A stretch of 32,633 nt of DNA from Fibrobacterales bacterium. GTDB taxonomy: Bacteria; Fibrobacterota; Fibrobacteria; Fibrobacterales; Fibrobacteraceae. Of this stretch, positions 1 through 7,068 are shown one piece after another. How positions within the stretch are numbered: the first letter of the stretch is position 1; every line of letters begins with the position of its first letter. The notes beneath the pieces are model-generated. The model had not been told where the DNA came from, made no database searches, and saw only the letters and a program-made list of their open reading frames with translations. The stretch spans positions 1 through 32,633 of the forward strand of contig BNUP01000011.1 of assembly GCA_025997455.1 (NCBI GenBank), written 5' to 3'. The translations under genes were made by a program, and so were the position numbers.

Positions 1-128
1 AAATAAAATTGTTTAACATACCTCTTTCCGACGACGGCTCTGTGCAGTTGGAACTGAACAAATTTTTGGGCACAAATCGCGTTTTGGAAGTGGAGCAAAA
101 ATTTTTTCAAAACGAAAAAGGCGGGTGA
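1..128 (+). CDS. 3' end of a short reading frame, resembles N-terminus of HRDC/DGR-accessory-type proteins
   Basis: The frame is open from the left edge (codons start at base 3) and ends at TGA 126-128, giving about 41 visible residues (IKLFNIPLSDDGS..., then ...VLEVEQKFFQNEKGG). From memory, this pattern resembles the first ~45 residues of small proteins annotated as HRDC-domain proteins that often lie beside diversity-generating retroelement reverse transcriptases. In those the text continues with an aromatic-rich strand. Here it stops at once, two bases before the stop codon of the convergent transposase gene, so the protein looks truncated. The start codon lies outside the window. The family assignment is an impression, not an alignment; it may be an unrelated small protein. 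Confidence 0.4.
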   Translation, partial: IKLFNIPLSDDGSVQLELNKFLGTNRVLEVEQKFFQNEKGG

Positions 129-129
129 T

Positions 130-747
130 TTAGTTGTTTAATTCATCACTTATCCAATAGAACGGATTGTTTATGATATATTCTGATATAGTTTTATACG
201 ATTTTTCATCACGGATAATATGTTCGTAATAATTTCGTTGCCATGCAAAAATGGAATTTATTTTACAACATTCAAATGTTGTTCTGCCTTTAAACCATCG
301 TATAAATCGTGGCAAATTGCTAACCAACATTGGGTTTTGGCATTCCATTGTTTGTGCTTTCAGCGGTGTTGTAGGGGTTGCATTTATGCAACCCTGATTT
401 TTGGCGGTATTGATTTGTTGGGTGGCAACATTTTGGGCGGCATAAATGCCGCCCCTACGGAGAACATCAATATTATTTGCAATTTCCAAAATCCCATGCA
501 CATGATTTGGCATAACAATAAATTCGTGCAAAATCGTATTCGGAAAATGTTGCGGTAATTCATTCCAAATCGTTTCAACTATTTTTCCCGCATCATTTGC
601 TATCATTTTGTCATTCGTAATTTTGCCGAATAAACATTCTCGGTTTTGAACGCACATTGTAATGTAATACAACCCTTTCTGTGAATAATCATATTCTTTT
701 AATCGTATAGATCGACGATGATGCATATCGGGATCGTATTTATTCAT
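130..747 (-). CDS. REP-associated tyrosine transposase (RAYT, Y1/HUH transposase family)
   Basis: A 205-aa protein starting at the ATG at 747; the longer reading to 819 adds 24 residues unlike the family. It has the HUH motif (MPNHVHG, His82 and His84) and the C-terminal block WQRNYYEHIIRDE (Tyr173/174 candidate nucleophile) followed by EYIINNP. These are the hallmarks of single-strand-DNA tyrosine transposases that act on REP palindromes. Residues about 97-126, between the HUH motif and the C-terminal block, are encoded by two REP hairpins in opposite orientation, so the gene carries its own presumptive substrate within a tolerant loop. No IS ends or target duplications are visible, consistent with RAYTs being single-copy residents. 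It is probably intact, since no stop or frameshift is seen. Confidence 0.88.
   Translation of the reverse strand: MNKYDPDMHHRRSIRLKEYDYSQKGLYYITMCVQNRECLFGKITNDKMIANDAGKIVETIWNELPQHFPNTILHEFIVMPNHVHGILEIANNIDVLRRGGIYAAQNVATQQINTAKNQGCINATPTTPLKAQTMECQNPMLVSNLPRFIRWFKGRTTFECCKINSIFAWQRNYYEHIIRDEKSYKTISEYIINNPFYWISDELNN
371..458. repeat. Inverted pair of REP elements (REPIN-like) inside the RAYT gene
   Basis: 371-394 (+) is GTAG, then GGGTTGCAT, loop TT, ATGCAACCC: a perfect 9-bp hairpin. 435-458 (-) is GTAG with stem GGGCGGCAT/ATGCCGCCC. The two face each other across 40 bp. The 5' GTAG tetranucleotide before a hairpin is the classical RAYT recognition layout. Both are translated in frame within the transposase. 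Confidence 0.85.
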
Positions 748-939
748 ATGTGATACAAATATAGAAAACTTTCCCCAAATTCTGCTAAGGGTGTGCCCAT
801 AGGCACGGATGTGCATCAAGTAAACAGGTCAATATTCCCCCCATCCCTTTTGGTTTATGCAAAAGGGATGCTATACACAAGAGCGGGGCGGTGCAAGTAG
901 GGCTTTGCCCGAAAGTTCTGCCCCGCTTGGAATGCGGCT

Positions 940-1133
940 CGTCACCAGCGAGGGTGCAACCCGAAGCAACCCAGAGAATGCAGTAGTGGTTTATTATTGT
1001 TTCTTTCTTTTCTGCCAATCTCGGAAAATCATGGTTGCATAAATGCAACCCCTACAAGTCATTCCCGCACAGGTGGCTTCAACTTTACTCTCTACTCTCT
1101 ACTCTCTACTCTTTACTCTAAATTAACTACCTT
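940..1133 (+). repeat. Long inverted repeat, copy A
   Basis: This is the reverse complement of 6759-6980 with only scattered mismatches, apart from the number of 7-bp units (5 here, 8 in the partner). It contains a REP element at 1032-1055 and ends in the box preceding ligA. The pair brackets ligA, guaA and lysC. Confidence 0.85.
1084..1118. repeat. 7-bp tandem repeat (TTTACTC/TCTACTC, five units)
   Basis: Five units with exact 7-bp phase; on the minus strand they read GAGTARA. They end at TAAATTAACTACCTTCCCC just upstream of ligA. The unit is shared with several other intergenic regions of this window. Confidence 0.8.
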
Positions 1134-1141
1134 CCCCTCAA

Positions 1142-3223
1142 ATGAATCCCAAAGAACGAATAGATGAACTTACCAAAAAATTGAACGAGGCGAATACTCG
1201 TTATTATCAGGGAAAACAAACGCTTTTTTCCGATGTTGAATTTGATGCGAACATAAAAGAATTGGAAGAGTTAGAAAAGAAATTTCCAGAGTTTCGCTCT
1301 GCCGACTCGCCGACTCAAAGCGTGGGTAAAGAAGTTTCGGGCGATTTTGCAAGGGTGGCGCATAAAATTCCAATGTTATCCATTGCAAACACATATAACG
1401 AAGGCGAAGTTTTGAATTGGGAAAAGCAAATTCGCGGTCTTGTTGAAGGGGAAATTGAATTTGTATGCGAAGGTAAAATTGACGGGTTGAGTATGTCGCT
1501 CATATATAAAAACGGAAAATTGGTGCGGGGATTAACGAGAGGCGACGGCGAACAAGGCGATGATGTAACCGAAAATATAAAGACAATTAAAGATATTCCG
1601 CACACGATAGAAGTTTCGGGGGATTTTGAAAAAACTTCCCCCGTCAGTCCTGAGGACGGAACAGACGGGGGGAAAGCAGTGGCACGCAGTGAAGGCGTGC
1701 CACTGCTAAGGGGCGATTTTGAAAAAAAAGGGGATTTTGAAGTTAGAGGTGAAGTTTATATGGAGCACTCCACTTTTAATAGATTAAACGAAGAATTGCT
1801 TTCGCTCGGAAAACCGCTCTATGCAAATCCGCGCAACACGGCGGCGGGAAGTCTAAAATTAAAAGACCACAAGGAAACCGAAAAACGAAATTTGCGTTTT
1901 TTCGCATATCAAATACCGACTTCACAAAATAAAACTCACAGTGAAAATTTGGAACTGTTAAAAAAACTCGGCTTTACGGTTTTTGATTTTTTTGTTAAAA
2001 AATCAGTTTCTGGTATCTTGGAGGCGAGAGATTATTTCGACAATTTGCGCAAAAGTTTGGCGTTTGATATAGACGGAATGGTGGTGAAGGTCAATAGCAT
2101 TTCGCAACAGCAGGAGGCGGGACGAACCTCAAAAGTTCCCCGCTGGGCTATAGCATACAAATTCAAAGCGGAGCGGGTTTATGCGAAATTATTGAGCGTA
2201 GATATTCAAGTGGGCAGAACGGGAAAAATAACACCTGTTGCAAATTTAAGCCCCGTTCAACTCGGCGGAACAACGGTAAAACGGGCGACTCTTCATAATT
2301 TTGACGAGATAAAAAGATTGAAAATTCGCATTGGAGATTTTGTAGGTGTGGAAAAAGGCGGTGAGATAATCCCTAAAATTATAGATGCGGATTTAAGCCG
2401 CCGCAAAGCGGATACTAAAGAAATTGCAATTCCCGAAGTGTGTCCTATATGCGGAGAAACACTTGTCCAAGATGAAAATGACGGTGTTAATCTGCGTTGC
2501 GAGAATTTGCAGTGCAAGGCACAATTGCAGGGATTTTTGGAATATTTTGTTTCGCGAAAGGTGATGGAAATTGAGAACTTTGGGGAGTCGTTAATTGAGG
2601 CACTTTTAGAAAAAAATTTAGTAAGTGATGTGTGGGATATTTACGGTTTGAAAAAGAGTGATTTGTTGGAACTCGACGGTTATGCGGAAAAAAGTGCACA
2701 AATTGTGATAGACGGAATTGAGGCGAGTAAGGAGCGTGGTTTGGACAGGTTAATTGCCGCACTCGGTATTCGGCATATCGGGGTGAACGGAGCAAAAATT
2801 TTAGCAAAGCATTTTAAGAATTTGGCAAATTTGGAAGTTGCAGAAAAAACTGAATTAGAAAATATTAACGGTATAGGTGAAATTATCGCAGAGAGTGTTT
2901 ATAAATTTTTCTGTTCGGATTTATGGGCAAAGTGGAAAATTAAAATTAAAAATTGCGGAATAAATACCGAATACAGCGGCACGAGCGGAACTCTGTTCGC
3001 AGGTCAAACAGTTGTTTTAACGGGAACTTTACCTACACTTGACCGAGAGCAGGCAAAGCAGATTTTAGAGGCAAACGGAGCGAAAGTCAGCGGCTCGGTC
3101 AGCAAAAAAACAACTTGGATTTTGGCAGGGGAAAATGCCGGCAGCAAGTTGGAGAAAGCCCGCGAACTCGGCATTCCCGTGAGGGATGAGGGGTGGTTTT
3201 TAGCGGCGACTCCCCCCAACTAA
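1142..3223 (+). CDS. ligA: NAD+-dependent DNA ligase LigA, with an in-frame palindromic insertion
   Basis: A 693-aa protein, slightly longer than the usual ~670. It seals nicks in replication and repair using NAD+. Domains in order: N-terminal Ia domain (YY near residue 21), adenylation domain with KIDG (catalytic Lys112), OB fold, four-Cys zinc finger (CPIC...C...C), helix-hairpin-helix region (GIRHIGVNGAKILA) and a C-terminal BRCT domain (from about residue 620). Residues about 160-198, just before VRGEVYM of the adenylation domain, are extra compared with the family. They are encoded by two strong palindromes flanked by repeats of GATTTTGAAAA. No Shine-Dalgarno precedes the ATG; the repeat box CTACCTTCCCC lies directly upstream. 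The gene converges with guaA. Confidence 0.96.
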   Translation: MNPKERIDELTKKLNEANTRYYQGKQTLFSDVEFDANIKELEELEKKFPEFRSADSPTQSVGKEVSGDFARVAHKIPMLSIANTYNEGEVLNWEKQIRGLVEGEIEFVCEGKIDGLSMSLIYKNGKLVRGLTRGDGEQGDDVTENIKTIKDIPHTIEVSGDFEKTSPVSPEDGTDGGKAVARSEGVPLLRGDFEKKGDFEVRGEVYMEHSTFNRLNEELLSLGKPLYANPRNTAAGSLKLKDHKETEKRNLRFFAYQIPTSQNKTHSENLELLKKLGFTVFDFFVKKSVSGILEARDYFDNLRKSLAFDIDGMVVKVNSISQQQEAGRTSKVPRWAIAYKFKAERVYAKLLSVDIQVGRTGKITPVANLSPVQLGGTTVKRATLHNFDEIKRLKIRIGDFVGVEKGGEIIPKIIDADLSRRKADTKEIAIPEVCPICGETLVQDENDGVNLRCENLQCKAQLQGFLEYFVSRKVMEIENFGESLIEALLEKNLVSDVWDIYGLKKSDLLELDGYAEKSAQIVIDGIEASKERGLDRLIAALGIRHIGVNGAKILAKHFKNLANLEVAEKTELENINGIGEIIAESVYKFFCSDLWAKWKIKIKNCGINTEYSGTSGTLFAGQTVVLTGTLPTLDREQAKQILEANGAKVSGSVSKKTTWILAGENAGSKLEKARELGIPVRDEGWFLAATPPN
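1619..1740 (+). repeat. Palindromic insertion inside ligA
   Basis: First palindrome: CCCCCGTC (1638-1645) pairs with GACGGGGG (1664-1671) and encloses a GTCC-TGA-GGAC mini-hairpin. Second palindrome: GCAGTGGCACGC (1676-1687) pairs perfectly over 12 bp with 1695-1706, with a 7-nt loop. Copies of GGGGATTTTGAA or GGCGATTTTGAA flank and follow the block (about 1618, 1712 and 1730). The block stays in frame and adds about 38 residues (GDFEKTSP... to ...RGDFEKKG). Confidence 0.8.
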
Positions 3224-3256
3224 ATTGAGAAAAATTTACTCCAATTTAATAAAGGA

Positions 3257-3272
3257 AACCTCTTATGAGGTT
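3257..3272. terminator. Possible bidirectional terminator hairpin between ligA and guaA
   Basis: The 76-bp gap between the convergent genes holds a hairpin AACCTC-TTAT-GAGGTT. There is no clear T-run on either side, so an intrinsic terminator is only plausible. Confidence 0.3.
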
Positions 3273-3299
3273 AATAGTGGTTACCTAAAATTGCAAATT

Positions 3300-5120
3300 T
3301 TACTCCCACTCAATAGTCGCGGGCGGTTTGTGCGTAATATCATAGAACAATGCACCTGCTCCCGCTTTTTCTAATTCAATCCACAACTCGCCCTTTAACA
3401 ACTCCTGCGGAATTTTTGCGAAATTTGCGGTCATTGCCTCTGCACTATTCACGGGACGAATAACCACACACGGTTTTTCGGAAATTCTTAGCGGTAACAT
3501 CACAACCGGCATTTGCCAAATTTGCGAATATAAATTATTTTTAACTAAAAAATTATTGCAAATTTCGTCAAAAATTCGCAGAGTGTCAAAATTTTCCTTT
3601 GTGCAATACTGTGCAACCGAAATTATATCTCCATCTACACTACCAACCTTCCATACTGCACGATTTATCTCTTTATATCTATTTACAATTGCCGTGGAAT
3701 ATTTTTCCAAATCGTCCCATCCCAAATCGCTCTCTATTAAAAACGGGTGTGCATAAGTGCGGGCATCGCCTTGAACGCCAACGCTTTTTATAGGGAGAAT
3801 TTGCCCTTTCAAACCAAGGTCGGTGAGTGCGGTTTCAAGCACGGAAAAATCGTTTGTAGTATCCGATTTTCCGTCACTGCACAGCAAGCGCACGCCGAGT
3901 CCCGGTCCTGGAAAGGGATGCCGCCAAATTAAATTATGCGGAATGCCTAGTTCTTCTCCCAAAATGCGCACTTCATCTTTATATAAATCGGCAAGCGGTT
4001 CAAGCAAAAGTCCCTTCTCCAAAAGTTCCAAAACAGCAGGAACTCGGTTGTGGTGGGTCTTAATTAAATCGGCATTCTTTGTGCCGCCACTCTCTATTGT
4101 ATCGGGGTAAATTGTCCCTTGTGCGATAATCCATTTATCTGTGTCGAGAGAGAGCCGCAACATTTCACGGTCTTTTACCCACAGAAAAGTATCGCCTATA
4201 ATTTTTCGTTTCTGTTCGGGTTCGGTTATATTTTCCAACTCGTTCAAAAAATCTTCCGATGCATTTGCGATTTGCAAGTTTTCCATTCCGTGTTCGGTTA
4301 AAAAATCCATAACCGATTTACTCTCGTCTTTCCTCATCATTCCGTTATCTATGTGCAAGCCGAGCACTCGTTCGTGCCCCAATACACGGTTTAACAAAAC
4401 AAAGGCAACGGTTGAATCTACACCGCCGCTGACGAGTAAAAAAACTTTGTGTTCGCCTACTTGTTCTAAAATTTTTTCGCTGATTTGCGGCAGATAACTT
4501 TTAATGTTCCAGTTCCGTTTGCATTCGCAAATATTTATAAAGTTATCCAAAAGTTGAATACCGAATTCGCTGTGTGTAACTTCGGGGTGGAATTGTATTC
4601 CGTAAATTTTTCTCTCTTCGTTTGCCACCGCCGCAAACTCGCAGTCATCGGTGCTCGCTATTGTTTTGAAACCAATCGGCAATTTTGAAACCGTATCGCC
4701 GTGGCTCATCCACGCTTTGCTCACCGAAGGTATTTTTTTAAATAACGCGTCTGTTTGGAGACCGTGTTCGGAGTTGCCCCCCAAAATTCTTAAATCTGCT
4801 ATTCCGTATTCTTTGATTTTTCCCGGCGATACAACACCGCCCAAGCACTGTGCAACTAATTGATGTCCGTAACAAATTCCCAAAATGGGCTTGTTCAATT
4901 TCAAAATTTCGTGATTGAAGTCCGGTGCGTCTTCGCTATACACGCTCATCGGTCCGCCGCTGAATATTATTCCTCTAACGCCGCTCAAGTTATGAACAGG
5001 CGTGTTCGGAGAAAAAATACGCGTAAAAACACCGAGTCGTCTAATGCGGTTTGCAATTAAATGGGCATATTGCCCGCCAAAATCTAAAACTGCCACTGAG
5101 TCAATTGGCTCTGAATTCAT
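3300..5120 (-). CDS. guaA: GMP synthase (glutamine-hydrolysing), long two-domain-repeat form
   Basis: A 606-aa protein from the ATG at 5120 (MNSEPIDSVAVLDFGGQ). It converts XMP to GMP using glutamine and ATP. It has a class I glutamine amidotransferase domain (nucleophile in GICYGHQ, His/Glu in FHPEVTHSE) and an ATP-pyrophosphatase domain with the PP-loop VSGGVDST. The C-terminus ends in the signature KPPATIEWE. It is about 80 residues longer than the common bacterial enzyme (~525). The extra part is a second dimerisation-type segment: PIKSVGVQGDARTY... appears before the normal terminal segment, an arrangement I associate with the eukaryotic GMPS form. The gene stands alone on the minus strand between ligA and lysC. 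Confidence 0.95.
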   Translation of the reverse strand: MNSEPIDSVAVLDFGGQYAHLIANRIRRLGVFTRIFSPNTPVHNLSGVRGIIFSGGPMSVYSEDAPDFNHEILKLNKPILGICYGHQLVAQCLGGVVSPGKIKEYGIADLRILGGNSEHGLQTDALFKKIPSVSKAWMSHGDTVSKLPIGFKTIASTDDCEFAAVANEERKIYGIQFHPEVTHSEFGIQLLDNFINICECKRNWNIKSYLPQISEKILEQVGEHKVFLLVSGGVDSTVAFVLLNRVLGHERVLGLHIDNGMMRKDESKSVMDFLTEHGMENLQIANASEDFLNELENITEPEQKRKIIGDTFLWVKDREMLRLSLDTDKWIIAQGTIYPDTIESGGTKNADLIKTHHNRVPAVLELLEKGLLLEPLADLYKDEVRILGEELGIPHNLIWRHPFPGPGLGVRLLCSDGKSDTTNDFSVLETALTDLGLKGQILPIKSVGVQGDARTYAHPFLIESDLGWDDLEKYSTAIVNRYKEINRAVWKVGSVDGDIISVAQYCTKENFDTLRIFDEICNNFLVKNNLYSQIWQMPVVMLPLRISEKPCVVIRPVNSAEAMTANFAKIPQELLKGELWIELEKAGAGALFYDITHKPPATIEWE

Positions 5121-5194
5121 TTGGCAGGAATATAGTAATATATGGTGCGTTCGGCACACACCGCGTTCACCATAAGAAAAACTTGGCGGTGCAG

Positions 5195-5272
5195 AGTGGG
5201 TATAGGGTGTGGCGTGTAGGGTATGGAAACTCGGCGTTGCAAGAGTTGAAAGTGTAGAGAGTAGAGAGTAGA
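5195..5272. repeat. Heptad repeat tract, mixed units
   Basis: GGGTATAGGGTGTGGCGTGT, then GGGTATG, pass through the linker ACTCGGCGTTGCA into GAGTTGAAAGTGTAGAGAGT units. The 7-bp phase is kept within each half. Confidence 0.7.
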
Positions 5273-5288
5273 TAATGACACAGGGTAT

Positions 5289-5312
5289 GTAGGGGCGGCA
5301 TTTATGCCGCCC
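5289..5312 (+). repeat. REP element
   Basis: GTAG followed by stem GGGCGGCAT, loop TT, ATGCCGCCC: perfect 9-bp stem, same version as the REP at 435-458. Confidence 0.85.
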
Positions 5313-5438
5313 TGTTGTGAATTGGTTGCAGATGAAAGAGGGGGCGTTGCGGGGGCGATTGGAGAGACGCGGTCAGTGGGCAAAGTCGAAATGCGGCGAA
5401 CCAGCCCCCGCCCACAAAAAAATCTACATTACCTTATT

Positions 5439-6779
5439 ATGTCAGGTCGTATTGTTTGCAAGTTCGGCGGAAGTTCGGTGGCGGATGCTAACCAGTTCCG
5501 TAAAATCAAAAGCATTTTGGAAGGCAATTCCGAAAGAAGGATTGTTGTGGTGTCTGCACCGGGAAAACGAAATGTGCAGGAGTCGAAACTGACGGATTTA
5601 TTGTATTCAACTTATGATTTTGCGAAGAACGGATTGGATTTTGCCGAGCCGTGGAAGTTGATTCGCTCTCGGTATATTGAAATTGCAAATGAACTTTCTC
5701 TGCGTTCAAATATTCACGAGGAATTGGATAAATTGGAGGAGTTGCTGCTTGAAAAGACGCAGGAACTCACGGTAGATTTTGTGGTGAGCAGGGGAGAGTA
5801 TCTCTGTGCTAAAATTATGTCGGAGTTTTTGGGTGCGCGTTTTGTCGATGCGTTTCCGTTGATTCAGTTCGACAGCCAATACAAGGTGACTGCGGAGAGT
5901 TTGCAGAATATTGCAGATGCACTTTCGGACTCAAAATCGTTGTTCGTTGTGCCCGGTTTTTACGGCAGTGATATGCGGGGAAATTTGAAGACATTCACCC
6001 GTGGAGGCTCGGATATTACGGGCGGAATTTTGGCGAATGCCTGTGATGCACTCGCTTATGAAAATTGGACTGATGTTTCCGGTTTGCTTATGGCAGACCC
6101 GCGAATTGTTAAGGGTGCCCGTTCTATAAATTATGTGAGTTATCGCGAAATTCGGGAACTTGCTTACAGCGGTGCAAGTGTTCTTCACGATGAATCGATT
6201 GCACCTTGCAGAGCAAAAAACATTAGCATCAACATTCGCAACACCAATGAACCCGGAAATCAGGGAACGATTATAGGTCCCACTCCGTTACACACCTCTC
6301 GCCCCATCACGGGAATTGCGGGGCGCAAAGATTTCTCTATGCTCTATATTGAAAAGAGTATGATGAATAAGGAGCGCGGTTTTGGGCGGAAGGTTCTTAC
6401 GATTTTGGAAGAGCACGCAGTTTCTTATGAACTTTCGCCTTGCGGAATTGATTCTATGAATGTGGTGGTAGATTCCAAATCACTTGCAAAAGTTGAGGAG
6501 GAGGTGCGGGCGGAAATTGAGCAGAAGATGCAGCCGAACAAAATTAAAATTTTCAACGATGTTGCGTTGATAGCGACCGTGGGGCACGGGATGGTGAATC
6601 AGATAGGAACTGCGGCGAGGCTGTTCAATGCACTTGCAAATGAGAAAATCAATGTGCGAATTATAGACCAAGGTTCTTCGGAAATAAATATAATTGTCGG
6701 CGTGAATGAAGTGGATTTTGAACGCGCCATAAAGGCAATTTATGAGGAATTTGTGGAGAAGGTAGTTAATTTAGAGTAG
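5439..6779 (+). CDS. lysC: Aspartate kinase (monofunctional, LysC type)
   Basis: A 446-aa protein from the ATG at 5439 (MSGRIVCKFGGSSVAD); the open frame extends upstream through the REP, but that part is not family-like. It phosphorylates aspartate, the first step towards lysine, threonine and methionine. Visible motifs are KFGGSSV at the N-terminus, TRGGSDITGG in the kinase domain, and two C-terminal ACT-type segments (about residues 310-446) expected to bind inhibitory amino acids. The length fits a monofunctional kinase without homoserine dehydrogenase. The last codons (KVVNLE, stop) overlap inverted-repeat copy B, and the stop TAG lies in the first heptad unit. Confidence 0.95.
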   Translation: MSGRIVCKFGGSSVADANQFRKIKSILEGNSERRIVVVSAPGKRNVQESKLTDLLYSTYDFAKNGLDFAEPWKLIRSRYIEIANELSLRSNIHEELDKLEELLLEKTQELTVDFVVSRGEYLCAKIMSEFLGARFVDAFPLIQFDSQYKVTAESLQNIADALSDSKSLFVVPGFYGSDMRGNLKTFTRGGSDITGGILANACDALAYENWTDVSGLLMADPRIVKGARSINYVSYREIRELAYSGASVLHDESIAPCRAKNISINIRNTNEPGNQGTIIGPTPLHTSRPITGIAGRKDFSMLYIEKSMMNKERGFGRKVLTILEEHAVSYELSPCGIDSMNVVVDSKSLAKVEEEVRAEIEQKMQPNKIKIFNDVALIATVGHGMVNQIGTAARLFNALANEKINVRIIDQGSSEINIIVGVNEVDFERAIKAIYEEFVEKVVNLE

Positions 6780-6843
6780 AGAGTAAAGAGTAGAGAGTAA
6801 AGAGTAAAGAGTAAAGAGTAGAGAGTAAAGTTGAAAGTTGAAA
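6774..6843. repeat. 7-bp tandem repeat (GAGTAGA/GAGTAAA x8, GTTGAAA x2)
   Basis: Ten consecutive heptamers in perfect phase. This is the longest tract of the GAGTARA type in the window, three units longer than its inverted partner, as expected from slippage. Confidence 0.88.
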
Positions 6844-6864
6844 GCACCTGTGCGGGAATGACTT

Positions 6865-6888
6865 GTAGGGGTTGCATTTATGCAACCC
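6865..6888 (+). repeat. REP element
   Basis: GTAG plus stem GGGTTGCAT, loop TT, ATGCAACCC: perfect 9-bp stem, same version as at 371-394. Confidence 0.85.
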
Positions 6889-7068
6889 TGATTTTCCGAG
6901 ATTAACAGAAAAGAAAGAAGCAATAATAAACCACTACTGCATTTTCTGGGTTGCTTCGGGTTACACCCTCGCTGGTGACGATCCGCAGTCGCCTCGGCTT
7001 GGTGTTTCGCGTTCCCCGTGTCGTGGCACGAGGACAGACTCCGCACGAGTATGACAATCTTCTCCCAT

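Larger units (their letters stand above)
748..1141. other. Intergenic region with hairpins, inverted-repeat copy A, a REP and heptad repeats
   Basis: No convincing gene is present. From left to right it holds: a hairpin at 842-870 (11-bp perfect stem CATCCCTTTTG, 7-nt loop); a second structure at 882-927 (8-bp stem AGCGGGGC/GCCCCGCT enclosing GTAG plus a GGGC-TTT-GCCC mini-hairpin); inverted-repeat copy A (940-1133); a REP on the minus strand (1032-1055, one stem mismatch); five 7-bp repeats at 1084-1118; and the CTACCTTCCCC box next to the ligA start. Short open frames across it overlap these repeats and have no coding support. Confidence 0.7.
5121..5438. other. Intergenic region with heptad repeats and a REP
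   Basis: No gene is supported. It contains 7-bp-period repeats at about 5195-5272 (GGGTATA/GGGTGTG units, then ACTCGGCGTTGCA, then GTTGAAA and GAGTAGA units) and a REP at 5289-5312. The rest, up to lysC, is purine-rich and unremarkable. Both flanking genes start here and diverge, so promoters for each should lie in this stretch, but none is obvious. Confidence 0.6.
6759..6980 (-). repeat. Long inverted repeat, copy B
   Basis: Reverse complement of 940-1133. It begins inside the 3' end of lysC and runs to GCTGGTGACG. It includes a REP (6865-6888) and an expanded heptad tract. Together with copy A it brackets 5.6 kb of housekeeping genes. Confidence 0.85.

Noticed and set aside
785..1048. Open frames in the region upstream of ligA
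   Set aside because: They consist of the inverted repeat, the REP and hairpins, with no recognisable protein sequence on either strand.
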